Below are positions 42,583-51,502 of a stretch of DNA of 64,000 nucleotides, in pieces. Origin of the DNA: Psychrobacter sp. UBA3962 (lineage in GTDB: Bacteria > Pseudomonadota > Gammaproteobacteria > Pseudomonadales > Moraxellaceae); contig NZ_DGDC01000010.1 of the NCBI RefSeq assembly GCF_002385225.1, positions 62,001 through 126,000 of the forward strand. Direction: 5' to 3'. Under the pieces are notes generated by a model, which searched no databases, had not been told where the DNA came from, and saw only the letters and a program-made list of their open reading frames with translations. Position 1 is the first letter of the stretch. Every line of letters starts with the position of its first letter. The position numbers and the translations under genes are program-made.

Positions 42583-43302
42583 TTATTTAACGTCTTTCCA
42601 GAACTCTTTGTTTAATAGATAAACTGGGATTAATAAAATTAATAAGAAGATAATCACGAAGAAACCATAACGCTTACGGTCTTCACGAACAGGCTCTGCC
42701 ATCCAAGCCATGAAGTTGACTAGGTCACCCACACGGCTACGATACTCTTCTTCGCCTAACTCATTTTGTAAGTTGATTAGAACGTGAGGCATCGCTGCGT
42801 TCTGTAGTACCAAGTTGTTGGCACCCCAAGGACGACTTGGATCTTCGTAGAAGCTTAGTAGGTAGGTATAAACCCAATCATCACTACGTAAGCGAGTTTC
42901 TAGCGATAAATCTGGTGGTGGTGCACCGAACCAACCGGCTTGAATGTCTGGATCAACACCGTTATCAATATGATCACCAATCTGATCAGAGGTCACCAAT
43001 AAGTATTTTTCAACCAGTTCAGGTGGAATCTCTAAATCTTGAGCAATACGAGAATGACGCACGTATTTCGCAGTGTGACAGCCAGCACAGTAGTTCATGA
43101 ACATGGTAGCACCACGTTGTAATGACCCTTTGTTAGCAAAGTCGATTGGTGCAGTACTACAAGCTAGGTGTTCTTCAACCCCATCAGCGTTAGTGAAGGT
43201 ACCACAGCTCTCACCACCTGCCGCTTGGGCAGATGTGGTGGCAGCTAGTGTTAGAGCAACACCAAGTCCGAAGCCGGTCAATGATTTAGTTAAAGCACTC
43301 AT
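42583..43302 (-). CDS. petC: Cytochrome c1 of the bc1 complex
   Basis: Cytochrome c1 passes electrons from the Rieske protein to soluble carriers. A signal peptide ends near AQA (about residue 27). The haem motif is CAGCH at 72-76. The axial methionine is probably in NAAMPHVL, and GDLVNFMAWMAEPVREDRK leads to the C-terminal membrane anchor (FFVIIFLLILLIPVYLL). The ATG overlaps the petB stop by one base (TAATG), so translation is coupled. Cytochrome c maturation genes lie 8 kb away (ccmFGHI). Confidence 0.95.
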   Translation of the reverse strand: MSALTKSLTGFGLGVALTLAATTSAQAAGGESCGTFTNADGVEEHLACSTAPIDFANKGSLQRGATMFMNYCAGCHTAKYVRHSRIAQDLEIPPELVEKYLLVTSDQIGDHIDNGVDPDIQAGWFGAPPPDLSLETRLRSDDWVYTYLLSFYEDPSRPWGANNLVLQNAAMPHVLINLQNELGEEEYRSRVGDLVNFMAWMAEPVREDRKRYGFFVIIFLLILLIPVYLLNKEFWKDVK

Positions 43303-44528
43303 TAGTGACCTCCAGTAACGCGTTCAGGTGGCTGCTTACATGTCTCAATTGATGTGTAAATTGGCATCAATAAGAAATATAAGAAGTACAAGATAGTAAA
43401 GATACGACCTAGGATAGTGTTAACTGGAGTAGCAGGAGCCACACCTAAGTAACCTAATACTAAGAAGCTAACCACGAAGATACCTAGAGCAATCTTAGAT
43501 AAGATACCTTTGTAACGAATAGACTTCACAGGTGAACGGTCTAACCAAGGTAGTAAGAATAGCATAGCAATCGCGCCACCCATGGCAATAACACCACCTA
43601 ACTTATCTGGAACCGCACGTAAGATTGCATAGAATGGGGTGTAGTACCAAACTGGTGCAATGTGTGGTGGGGTTTTCAGAGCGTTTGCCGCTTCAAAGTT
43701 TGGTTTTTCTAAGAAGAAACCACCGCCTTCTGGGAAGAAGAAGATCACAGCAAAGAAGATAATGAAGAATACCACGATGCCAACCATGTCATGCACAGTG
43801 TAGTAAGGGTGGAATGGAACGCCGTCTAAAGGCACACCGTTTTTATCTTTAAGCTTTTTGATATCAACGCCATCAGGGTTGTTTGAACCCACGTGGTGTA
43901 GGGCTACTAAGTGAATAAATACTAAGCCAACTAATACCAGAGGAATTGCCACAACGTGAAGGGCGAAGAAACGGTTTAGGGTAATACCAGAGATTAGGTA
44001 GTCACCACGAACCCATTCAGCAAGGCCATCACCGATAACAGGAATAGCTGCAGGTAAGTTAAGAATAACCTGAGCACCCCAGAATGACATGTTACCCCAA
44101 GGTAATAGATAACCGAAGAAGCCTTCCGCCATTAGACATAGGTAGATACCCATACCAATTAACCAGATAAGCTCACGAGGCTTCTTATACGAGCCATAGA
44201 GCATACCGCGGAACATGTGTAGGTAGACTACTACGAAGAAGGCAGAAGCACCCGTAGAGTGCATATAGCGAATCAACCAACCGCCTTTTACATCACGCAT
44301 GATGTATTCAACAGAGGCAAACGCGCCTTCAGCACTTGGGTTAAACATCATGGTTAGCCAAATACCAGTTACTAACTGGTTGACCAACACAATCATCGAT
44401 AACACACCGAAGAAGTACCAAAAGTTAAAGTTTTTTGGCGCGTAGTACTTTGACATATGATATTCATAGGTCTCAGTAGCAGGGAAGCGGGCATCAACCC
44501 AACTCATCATTTTTTTACCAAAACTCAT
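43302..44528 (-). CDS. petB: Cytochrome b of the bc1 complex
   Basis: This is the quinol-oxidising membrane subunit with two b haems. Haem-ligand histidines lie in RYMHSTGASAFFVVVYLHMFRG and RFFALHVVAIPLVLVGLVFIHLVALHHVG. The quinol-site motif is present as FFPEGGGFF, where PEWY is usual in many homologues; APVWYYTPFYAILRAVPDKLGG follows, covering that region with a PVWY-like form. The length of 408 residues with eight helices fits. It starts 2 bp after petA and overlaps petC by one base. Confidence 0.94.
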   Translation of the reverse strand: MSFGKKMMSWVDARFPATETYEYHMSKYYAPKNFNFWYFFGVLSMIVLVNQLVTGIWLTMMFNPSAEGAFASVEYIMRDVKGGWLIRYMHSTGASAFFVVVYLHMFRGMLYGSYKKPRELIWLIGMGIYLCLMAEGFFGYLLPWGNMSFWGAQVILNLPAAIPVIGDGLAEWVRGDYLISGITLNRFFALHVVAIPLVLVGLVFIHLVALHHVGSNNPDGVDIKKLKDKNGVPLDGVPFHPYYTVHDMVGIVVFFIIFFAVIFFFPEGGGFFLEKPNFEAANALKTPPHIAPVWYYTPFYAILRAVPDKLGGVIAMGGAIAMLFLLPWLDRSPVKSIRYKGILSKIALGIFVVSFLVLGYLGVAPATPVNTILGRIFTILYFLYFLLMPIYTSIETCKQPPERVTGGH

Positions 44529-44530
44529 GA

Positions 44531-45115
44531 TTACGCCTCCCCAACAGTTAAGATAGGACCATCTACGCTGTATTCTGGTACTGGTAAGTTAGTCGGAGCA
44601 GGAACACCACTGTAAACACGGCCAGCTAGGTCGTATTTTGAGCCATGGCAAGGGCAGAAGAATCCGCCGAACCAGCTATTACCACCTAAATCAGCAGCAC
44701 CTACTTCTGGACGGTAGTTAGGGGCACACCCTAGATGGGTACAAACACCTTCCACAACTAAAACGCTAGGCTCACGTGAGCGAGTAGCGTTCTTGGCATA
44801 TTCAGGCTGTACTGAAGCATCCGAATTGGGATCACTTAGCTGAGGAGTTACCTTCTCTAAGTTAGCCACCATCTCTTCGGTACGCTTAACGACAAAAATT
44901 GGCTTACCGCGATATTTAACCACAATCATTTGGCCATCTTCGATAGCACTAATGTCTTGTGTAACGGCAGCACCTGCAGCTTCGGCCTTCGCACTTGGAT
45001 ACCAAGAGCGCACGAATGGTGTGGCCACCGAAGCAACCCCAACTGCGCCTATAGCAGCAGTTGAAGCGATCAGAACTCTACGGCGTTTTATGTTGACGCC
45101 TTCGGCATGGCTCAT
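44531..45115 (-). CDS. petA: Ubiquinol-cytochrome c reductase iron-sulfur (Rieske) subunit
   Basis: The Rieske 2Fe-2S subunit of the bc1 complex. The N-terminal KRRRVLIASTAAIGAVGVAS is a twin-arginine-type signal anchor. The cluster motifs are CTHLGC (about 125-130) and CPCHGS (about 154-159), with both cysteine-histidine pairs and the disulfide cysteines in place. The ATG at 45115 is correct: GGAGGAAG, the ribosome binding site, lies just before it. An upstream in-frame ATG at 45142 would place that site inside the coding region. It is first of petA-petB-petC. Confidence 0.95.
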   Translation of the reverse strand: MSHAEGVNIKRRRVLIASTAAIGAVGVASVATPFVRSWYPSAKAEAAGAAVTQDISAIEDGQMIVVKYRGKPIFVVKRTEEMVANLEKVTPQLSDPNSDASVQPEYAKNATRSREPSVLVVEGVCTHLGCAPNYRPEVGAADLGGNSWFGGFFCPCHGSKYDLAGRVYSGVPAPTNLPVPEYSVDGPILTVGEA

Positions 45116-45350
45116 TAAAAACTTCCTCCAGATAAAAGTCATGAAAAGACGAGGCTTAGTATATAAGGTACTCGCTACTTTTCATACTGGTATGTAAAAC
45201 CCAATGCAATAAGAAGACAATAACGTTTAATTCCATAATGCTATTTGTCATTAATAATAAATGTTGGGTTACATTGGCTTTGCCTAATATTACTAATTGT
45301 GTCTATTCTAAGCTATTTTAGTAATAAAATAAATTCGCATCTGTAAAAAT

Positions 45351-45384
45351 AAAAAAACCCTTGAGTCAACAAGGGTTTTTTTAA
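45351..45384 (-). terminator. Terminator of rplM-rpsI
   Basis: On the minus strand AACCCTTG and CAAGGGTT (45377-45356) enclose a 6-nt loop. T7 follows (45357-45351). It lies 39 bp after rpsI and isolates it from petABC. The remaining gap to petA holds no clear promoter by eye. Confidence 0.88.
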
Positions 45385-45422
45385 TATTAAATAAGCAAAT
45401 ACAACACTGCCTATCAAATAAA

Positions 45423-45809
45423 TTAACGCTTAGAGAATTGAGGACGTTTACGCGCTTTGCGTAGACCCAATTTCTTACGTTCAACTTGACGTGAGTCACG
45501 AGTAACGAAACCAGCTTCTTTAAGAGCAGGCTTAAGAGTTTCGTCAGACTCGATTAGCGCGCGAGTGATACCATGACGGATAGCACCGGCTTGACCATTG
45601 ATACCACCACCTTTAACAGTAGCGTAGATATCATATGACTCAGCTGAATCAAGTAATTCTAGTGGCTGACGAACAACCATGCGTGAAGTTTCACGACCGA
45701 AGTATTCATCAAGTGGTTTGCCGTTGATAACGATATTACCAGTACCTTTTGATAAAAAGACACGGGCAGTTGACGTTTTACGACGACCAGTTCCGTAATT
45801 GCGTTCCAT
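45423..45809 (-). CDS. rpsI: 30S ribosomal protein S9
   Basis: S9 contacts the P-site tRNA through its C-terminus. The sequence runs from [15 protein letters not shown] through [16 protein letters not shown] and [21 protein letters not shown], to the terminal [18 protein letters not shown], whose final lysine-arginine reaches the decoding site. The length is 128 residues. It lies 21 bp after rplM, the universal pair. Confidence 0.98.
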   Translation of the reverse strand: MERNYGTGRRKTSTARVFLSKGTGNIVINGKPLDEYFGRETSRMVVRQPLELLDSAESYDIYATVKGGGINGQAGAIRHGITRALIESDETLKPALKEAGFVTRDSRQVERKKLGLRKARKRPQFSKR

Positions 45810-45830
45810 AACTTACTCCTGATTATGCGA

Positions 45831-46259
45831 TTAGATGTCTAGTTCTTTAGGCTGCTGGGCGGCATGTGGATGCTCAGTACCAGCGTATAGCTTCAACTTC
45901 TTAATGGTAGCATAACCAAGAGGGCCTTTAGGTAACATACCTTTTACGGCTTTCAAAAGAACTTCTTCTGGCTTATGAGCGATTAACTTAGTGAAGTTAG
46001 TCTCTTTGATACCGCCAGGGTAGCCACTGTGACGATAGTATTTTTTGTCTTGGGCTTTCTTACCAGTTACAGCAATCTTGTCTGCATTGATAACAACGAT
46101 ATAATCGCCAGTATCTACGTGCGGAGTGAAAGATGGCTTATGCTTACCGCGAAGGCGATGAGCGATTTGAGTGGCAAGGCGACCTAAAGTTTTACCTTCA
46201 GCATCGACGATATACCAATCGTGAGTAACCTCAGCGGGCTTTGCACTTTGTGTTTTCAT
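45831..46259 (-). CDS. rplM: 50S ribosomal protein L13
   Basis: L13 is an early-assembly 50S protein. Signatures: [52 protein letters not shown], and [30 protein letters not shown]. The length of 142 residues is exact for the family. Its leader carries two strong hairpins that may mediate autogenous control of the rplM-rpsI operon. Confidence 0.98.
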   Translation of the reverse strand: MKTQSAKPAEVTHDWYIVDAEGKTLGRLATQIAHRLRGKHKPSFTPHVDTGDYIVVINADKIAVTGKKAQDKKYYRHSGYPGGIKETNFTKLIAHKPEEVLLKAVKGMLPKGPLGYATIKKLKLYAGTEHPHAAQQPKELDI

Positions 46260-46279
46260 GATTAAACCTTAAGTTATCA

Positions 46280-46319
46280 AGTGAAGCAGTTATCTGTGAA
46301 ACAGCTAAACTGCTTCACT
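46280..46319 (-). promoter_or_regulatory. Leader hairpin upstream of rplM (12-bp perfect stem)
   Basis: AGTGAAGCAGTT (46280-46291) and AACTGCTTCACT (46308-46319) are perfectly complementary. Inside is a small CTGT/ACAG hairpin. It would end about 20 nt before the rplM start codon and, in RNA, lie next to the ribosome binding region. A second stem, TTGAGAG (46324-46330) with CTCTCAA (46348-46354), lies just upstream. No T tract follows, so these are not terminators. They look like an autoregulatory leader, as known for ribosomal protein operons. Confidence 0.6.
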
Positions 46320-46367
46320 GTCGTTGAGAGTGTTGGGGGAAACGGGGCTCTCAAAAAACAGACGCAC

Positions 46368-46396
46368 ATTGTAGTCATTGGCTACAAAAAAAGCAA
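46368..46396 (-). promoter_or_regulatory. Candidate rplM-rpsI promoter
   Basis: On the minus strand TTGCTT (46396-46391), a 17-bp spacer and TACAAT (46373-46368). Transcription would start near 46361 and give a leader of about 100 nt containing both hairpins. Confidence 0.5.
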
Positions 46397-46522
46397 TATA
46401 AGATTGTAAATAGAAGGCTTTATTTCTCTAAAAGCTACTTTAGCCAAGCTAAAAACTTATTGATTGCACAAATTATAGTCTATTTTGAGGGCCACAAGCG
46501 ATATATTTCCTGAATAGGGCGG

Positions 46523-47296
46523 TTAGATTTGCTCTATTTGAATCAGACTTGCAAAAACTTGACCCATCTTAGTTTGTTTTAACACATTATAGTTATAGGG
46601 CAGCTGCGCAAGAGTTTGAGTTAATTCTCTCTTATCTTCTATATAGAACAAAGTTTGGGAGTTAACCAGTTGATGCCCGATTAGTAAATCTAGCATAGGT
46701 ACCCAGAGGTCAAGATCATAAGGAGGGTCCACATAGACGATATGATAGCAAAGTTTATCGGTAGGGGAGTTTGCTGCCCCTTTATCAGAACTGCTGTCAG
46801 CATTGCTATCAGAATTATTATCAGAGCTGTGCAGGTTACTAATAGGTTTTAGTCTGGGCAGTGTGGAAATTAGCTCTAAGGCATTCCCTAAGGATACTCG
46901 AAAGCTATCGTTTGGTAATTTAAGTTTTTCTGCCGTTTGCGAGATGAGACTGGCTTGATTTGGCTGAAGCTCAATAAAGTCGACCCAACTTGCTCCACGC
47001 GATAAAGCTTCAAAGCCTAAGGCGCCACTCCCGGCACAGAGGTCTAACACATGGGCGTCATGAAGATCAAACTGGATCCAGTTAAACAGAGTCTCTCTTA
47101 ACCGATCAGGGCTAGGTCGTAAGCCGTCAGCATCTATAAAGGGGACTAATTGACGGCGAAACTGACCCCCAATGATGCGAACTTGACCGGTTGCTTTAGC
47201 GTTGCTTCTAGTAGCAGCCTGACGAGAGCCAGCAGGCTTTTTTGTAGAGTATCTTGCTTCAGCAGCTCTATGTGGACGGTTTCGTTTGGCGTTCAT
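46523..47296 (-). CDS. rsmD: 16S rRNA (guanine(966)-N2)-methyltransferase RsmD
   Basis: RsmD methylates G966 of 16S rRNA. It has a basic N-terminus, then VRIIGGQFRRQLVPFIDADGLRPSPDRLRETLFNWI split across the family's entry region, the SAM motif VLDLCAGSGALGFEALSRGA and the catalytic DPPY in VYVDPPYDLDLW. A Ser/Asn/Asp-rich insertion of about 28 residues (about 150-180) interrupts the segment before the DPPY strand, giving 257 residues against the usual ~190-200. The insertion is encoded by quasi-repetitive TATCAGA-type codons. The gene follows mrdA by 115 bp on the same strand. Confidence 0.93.
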   Translation of the reverse strand: MNAKRNRPHRAAEARYSTKKPAGSRQAATRSNAKATGQVRIIGGQFRRQLVPFIDADGLRPSPDRLRETLFNWIQFDLHDAHVLDLCAGSGALGFEALSRGASWVDFIELQPNQASLISQTAEKLKLPNDSFRVSLGNALELISTLPRLKPISNLHSSDNNSDSNADSSSDKGAANSPTDKLCYHIVYVDPPYDLDLWVPMLDLLIGHQLVNSQTLFYIEDKRELTQTLAQLPYNYNVLKQTKMGQVFASLIQIEQI

Positions 47297-47410
47297 TGCC
47301 TTGACCTTTAAATACAGTTTTCACGTGCTTTTAGACACGTTTTGATTTCATTAAAGTCTTATGTCTATATGCTTTAAGAGCTTTGAGTGACATAAGTCAG
47401 TGTTTAGGGG

Positions 47411-49399
47411 CTAAGTGGTTGGTTTTGTTTCAGGCTTATTGGCCTCAGCTTGTTTTGCCTTTTCTTCTAAAGCTTCTTTTGCTTCACGCTCAGCGTCTAA
47501 CTGCGCCTTGGCTGCTGCTTTCTCTGCTCTGATGATCTCTAACTCCTCTGCACTAGGAGGATTAATAGGGTCATTGGGTCGACGCAGCATCCAGTAATCA
47601 AATAAAGCTCGTCCAATAGGAGCCGCTGTTGAGCTACCGCCACCGCCGTTTTCTACTAAGACAGCGACCGCAATTTGTGGATCCTCAACGGGAGCAAAGC
47701 CTGTAAACCAAGCATGGTCCCAGTGACGCTTATCTAAGGCTGCTTTATTATAGCTTTTACCTTGAGCAATAGATTTAACCTGGGCAGTCCCGGTTTTACC
47801 AGCAATCCGGTAGCGGTTGGTATAGATGCCTCTACCGGTCCCTCGTTTAATGGTTTCTTCCATAGCATCACGCATCTTTAACCAGTCAGCCTCAGTCCCA
47901 TTAAAATCAATCGTACCAGTAGGTCTATCGATAGGATGCACTTCCGCTGCGCCTTCTGAGCGTTTCAACATATGGGGGGTTAGCTTTTTGCCGAGGTTGG
48001 CTGTCATGGCTGTAGCATTGGCTACTTGTAAAGGGGTGGCTAAGAAGTAGCCTTGACCAATACTGACTGAGATGGTCTCACCAGGGAGCCAAGCTTTGTC
48101 ATAAGTATCCATTTTCCATTGGGGTGACGGCATTACCCCTGCTTTCTCATTGGGTAAGTCAATTCCTGTAGGGCTACCAAATCCGAAACGAACCATCCAA
48201 TCATGTAAGCGTTGGATACCCATTTGATACGACAGCTTATAATAGTAGGTATCGACCGACATCACGATGGATTTGGTAAGGTTAACTGTACCATGGCCGC
48301 CTTTTTTCCAGTCACGGAAGCGGTGGCTATCTCCTGGTAAAGTAAAGTAGCCTGGATCATAAATGGTATCATTCCAGCCCATTAGCCCATAATGAATCAC
48401 ACCCAGTCCTTCAAAGGGTTTAATGGTAGATGCAGGAGGATACATACCTTGCAAAGCCCGGTTATAAAGAGGCTGATCAGGATCGTCGCGTAGGGCGCCA
48501 TAATCCTTGAACGAGATACCTGAAATAAAAGGGTTGGGATCAAAACTTGGGTTACTTACAAACGCCAGTACATCGCCGTTTTGGGGGTCAATAGCAACAA
48601 TAGCTCCTCTACGACCATTTAGCTGATCTTGGGCTACTTTTTGCAGTCCATAATCTAAGCTAAGGTAGATGTCATTACCAGGCACAGGCGGTGTGTTGTC
48701 CAGCTTACGTAAAATATCACCATGAACGTTGGTTTCTACCGCTTGGTGGCCTGCTTTACCTAACAATAAGTCCTCATAGTATTTTTCGATACCAATTTTG
48801 CCAATGAGGTCTGTCCCCGCATAACGCTCTTTATCAATTTCTTTAGATTCTTTGTCATTAATACGGCCCACATAGCCAATCACATGAGCAAATAATTCGT
48901 CATGAGGATAGCTGCGAGTGAGCTTACTTTGAATGCTTACCCCTTTAAAAAAAGGCTTTCGCTCACTAAATTGAGCCATCTGTTGATCATTAATGCCAAT
49001 TTTAATGGTGACGGGATCATTTTTACTTTGTTCTATACGAGCCAAAATATCGGTAACCTCTTCATCCGTTAGATCGAAAATGGGCATCAACAACTCAAGG
49101 GTGCGTTTTGGATCTTGCACCTCATCAGGGCTAAGCATGGCCGTAAATACCGGTTTGTTATCCGCCAATAAATGACCGTTTCTATCGTAAATGTAGCCGC
49201 GAGAAGGAGGGTCTGAGATTAGCTTAACCCGGTTATTCTCAGCTTGAGTGGTATATTTTTCGTGAGAATATACTTGTAAATACCAATAGCGAGCCATTAG
49301 TCCTGAGAGACCTAAGAATATAAATAGCGCAGCAAATAAAATGCGGTTTAAAAAACTGCGATTTTCTTGGCGAGTATCTGAAGAGAGGGGTTGTTTCAT
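47411..49399 (-). CDS. mrdA: Penicillin-binding protein 2
   Basis: PBP2 is the elongation-specific transpeptidase of peptidoglycan synthesis. An N-terminal membrane helix (about 20-40) is followed by the dimerisation domain starting PPSRGYIYDRNGHLLADN. The transpeptidase domain has SxxK in PPASTIKPF (Ser about 324), the SxN-like SVDTYYYKL, and KTGTAQ (about 535). A charged coiled-coil tail rich in A, E and K ends the protein. The ATG at 49399 is used; an upstream in-frame start at 49480 would add 27 hydrophobic residues before the expected MKQP start. rodA, often next to mrdA, is not adjacent here. Confidence 0.95.
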   Translation of the reverse strand: MKQPLSSDTRQENRSFLNRILFAALFIFLGLSGLMARYWYLQVYSHEKYTTQAENNRVKLISDPPSRGYIYDRNGHLLADNKPVFTAMLSPDEVQDPKRTLELLMPIFDLTDEEVTDILARIEQSKNDPVTIKIGINDQQMAQFSERKPFFKGVSIQSKLTRSYPHDELFAHVIGYVGRINDKESKEIDKERYAGTDLIGKIGIEKYYEDLLLGKAGHQAVETNVHGDILRKLDNTPPVPGNDIYLSLDYGLQKVAQDQLNGRRGAIVAIDPQNGDVLAFVSNPSFDPNPFISGISFKDYGALRDDPDQPLYNRALQGMYPPASTIKPFEGLGVIHYGLMGWNDTIYDPGYFTLPGDSHRFRDWKKGGHGTVNLTKSIVMSVDTYYYKLSYQMGIQRLHDWMVRFGFGSPTGIDLPNEKAGVMPSPQWKMDTYDKAWLPGETISVSIGQGYFLATPLQVANATAMTANLGKKLTPHMLKRSEGAAEVHPIDRPTGTIDFNGTEADWLKMRDAMEETIKRGTGRGIYTNRYRIAGKTGTAQVKSIAQGKSYNKAALDKRHWDHAWFTGFAPVEDPQIAVAVLVENGGGGSSTAAPIGRALFDYWMLRRPNDPINPPSAEELEIIRAEKAAAKAQLDAEREAKEALEEKAKQAEANKPETKPTT

Positions 49400-49655
49400 T
49401 AAATTTATATACTTAGCAGGATGAAAAAGGAAATAGAGCTTGAAGGGGAGGTGGTTAATCAAAGTAACCAGTGGCAGCAATTATATCATAACAAATCAAA
49501 GCTCATTCTATTGCTCAATGATTTTTAGTGCAGGGAAAACTGTTGCAGTTTGGGTTCATATCACGCTATTATCAGGACTCACTAGGACGGGTGAGTTGAT
49601 TTAAGTAAATCTATAGCTTGTGTGTTAGAATTTTGCACACTGACATTACAATAAC

Positions 49656-51029
49656 ATGGAAATAGGTTCCTTTAACCTAAGTATAAGTGATATATCCAAC
49701 ATGTTTTCTTCTATCTGGCAAGTCTTAAGCGCGCATCCTGAATTTTTTGCAATGTTAACCATTCCATTTGTAACGGCATTCGTTACGTGGGCGCACGTTT
49801 GGATGGCTTTGAAAATGTTGTTTTACCCTATTAAATTTTGGGGTATAAAAATTCCAAACTTGCCTTATGACTGGCAGGGTATTGGCTGGCAAGGTATTGT
49901 GCCGCGCAAAGCCGGGAAAATATCGGGTGTTATTGTTGATCAAACCTTATCAAAGCTTGGGTCACTTGATGAGTTCTTCAAGGCGATGGAGCCTGAAGAG
50001 ATGGCCGACTTTATTACTAAAACCGTCGATGCCAATCTTGAGCACCTTATTGACGAGATTATGAATGAGCGCTCCGCTTCGTTGTGGAGTAACTTACCTT
50101 ACGCTGTAAAGCGCCGTATTTATAGTTATGCCCATGAGCAGCTGCCTTCTATTATGCGCGAGCTGGTGGTTGATCTGACCTATAATGTCGAAGAATTAGT
50201 CGATATGCGCCAAATGATCGTGCGCACCATGGAAAATGACCGTCGTTTAATGGTCAATATGTTCTTAAAGGTAGGTCAAAAAGAAATCAACTTCATTTGG
50301 CACATTAGTGCGCTGATTGGGTTTATCTTTGGTATCGTGCAAATGTTTATTTATTTGCTGGTGCCTCAACACTGGACGGTTCCTTTCTTTGCAGCGATTT
50401 GGGGTTTTTTAACCAACTGGATTGCCATTTGGATGGTGTTTAACCCAGTTGATCCCAAGCCTATCAAATATATTCGTTTATTTAAGCGGGTAAAAGGTTT
50501 CCCCTTTATTGTGCCCGTGTTACCTCGAATAGACACCTATTACTGGCAAGGGGGCTTTATGAAGCGTCAGCCAGAAGTTTCTGAAGTCTTTGCTGCTATC
50601 GTGGTAGAAGAGCTGGTGACGTTAGAGAACATCATGAATGAAATGATGTATGGGCCAAAAGCGGCAGAAACCCGTAATCTAATGAAAAATCACTTGTATG
50701 GTATCCTAGAGTCTCCAGTGGTTAGCACCACTTTAAGATTAGGCTTAGGCAGACGTGAATTTGGTCAGTTGAAAAATACCATTATTGATAAATCAATTGA
50801 TGCCACCATGGTGCCTATCCGTGATCCTGAGTTGAATAAAAGTCGAGCCGAGAAGATTTATGGCTTATTCTGTGAGCGTATTAAGGCACTGACTTCGCAC
50901 GAGTTCCAAAACTTATTACGTCCCGCCTTTAGAGAAGATGAAACGACCTTGATTATCCTAGGCGGAGTCACCGGTTTCTTAGCAGGTTGGTTGCATTTAA
51001 TTTTAGTATTTTTCCCAGTGAGCGGATAA
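49656..51029 (+). CDS. DUF445 family membrane protein
   Basis: A 457-residue protein with hydrophobic segments at about 32-52, 213-240 and 244-262 and a final one at about 435-455. DUF445 features are seen: the paired FGIKIPNLPYDWQGIGWQGIVPRKAGKIS-like segment (here KFWGIKIPN then GWQGIVPRKAG), NWIAIWMVFNPVDPK, where the family has NxxAIxMLF(R/H)P, and the long amphipathic helices between. The family's role is unknown; a link to the envelope is guessed from location only. It is divergent from mrdA and followed by a terminator. Confidence 0.85.
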   Translation: MEIGSFNLSISDISNMFSSIWQVLSAHPEFFAMLTIPFVTAFVTWAHVWMALKMLFYPIKFWGIKIPNLPYDWQGIGWQGIVPRKAGKISGVIVDQTLSKLGSLDEFFKAMEPEEMADFITKTVDANLEHLIDEIMNERSASLWSNLPYAVKRRIYSYAHEQLPSIMRELVVDLTYNVEELVDMRQMIVRTMENDRRLMVNMFLKVGQKEINFIWHISALIGFIFGIVQMFIYLLVPQHWTVPFFAAIWGFLTNWIAIWMVFNPVDPKPIKYIRLFKRVKGFPFIVPVLPRIDTYYWQGGFMKRQPEVSEVFAAIVVEELVTLENIMNEMMYGPKAAETRNLMKNHLYGILESPVVSTTLRLGLGRREFGQLKNTIIDKSIDATMVPIRDPELNKSRAEKIYGLFCERIKALTSHEFQNLLRPAFREDETTLIILGGVTGFLAGWLHLILVFFPVSG

Positions 51030-51142
51030 AGTGCTAAAATATGTGCTTAGCTGAAGCTATCTATATGGCCATCGACACTATACAATATAACTATATATAA
51101 AATATTATAGGGATATATCAACTGTGATGTGCAAATAAAGGT

Positions 51143-51174
51143 AAAGCCACTCTATAGTTTGAGTGGCTTTGTTC
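51143..51174 (+). terminator. Terminator after the DUF445 gene
   Basis: AAAGCCACTC (51143-51152) pairs with GAGTGGCTTT (51161-51170) over an 8-nt loop; the tail TTTGTT is short. It is about 115 bp after the stop. Confidence 0.75.
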
Positions 51175-51502
51175 GTCAAGAGATAGTAGAAAAACCTTAA
51201 TAGACAATAAATAGCATCTAATCAAAGTAAGCTTGAGTCGTAAGCAGTAATAAGGTTACAGCCCTTTTGTTTTGGCCTTCTATTTTTTGAAGGGTCTGTT
51301 TTTGACAATGAATCAACACAGTAAAATTAAAGAATGATTTATCTAGCACCCACGGTAAGGTAAACATTTGATTTGAGTTTAGATCCTGTTATTTAACAAA
51401 ATAGGTTTTAATAAATATTTATACGCTTACTAGAATAGGGGTTGTCTTTAATAACTCCTACCAAGCTTAAGCAACAGCATAGTAGTATTAGGGCGAGCGA
51501 AT
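51175..51502 (+). other. Intergenic region before ccmF
   Basis: About 330 bp without an open frame. A perfect TTGACA occurs at 51302-51307, but the nearest good -10 (TAAAAT, 51322-51327) is only 14 bp away, too close for a standard promoter. A small dyad CCTTC/GAAGG lies near 51276-51294, with a T-rich tail. No ccmABCDE gene lies upstream. Confidence 0.4.
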
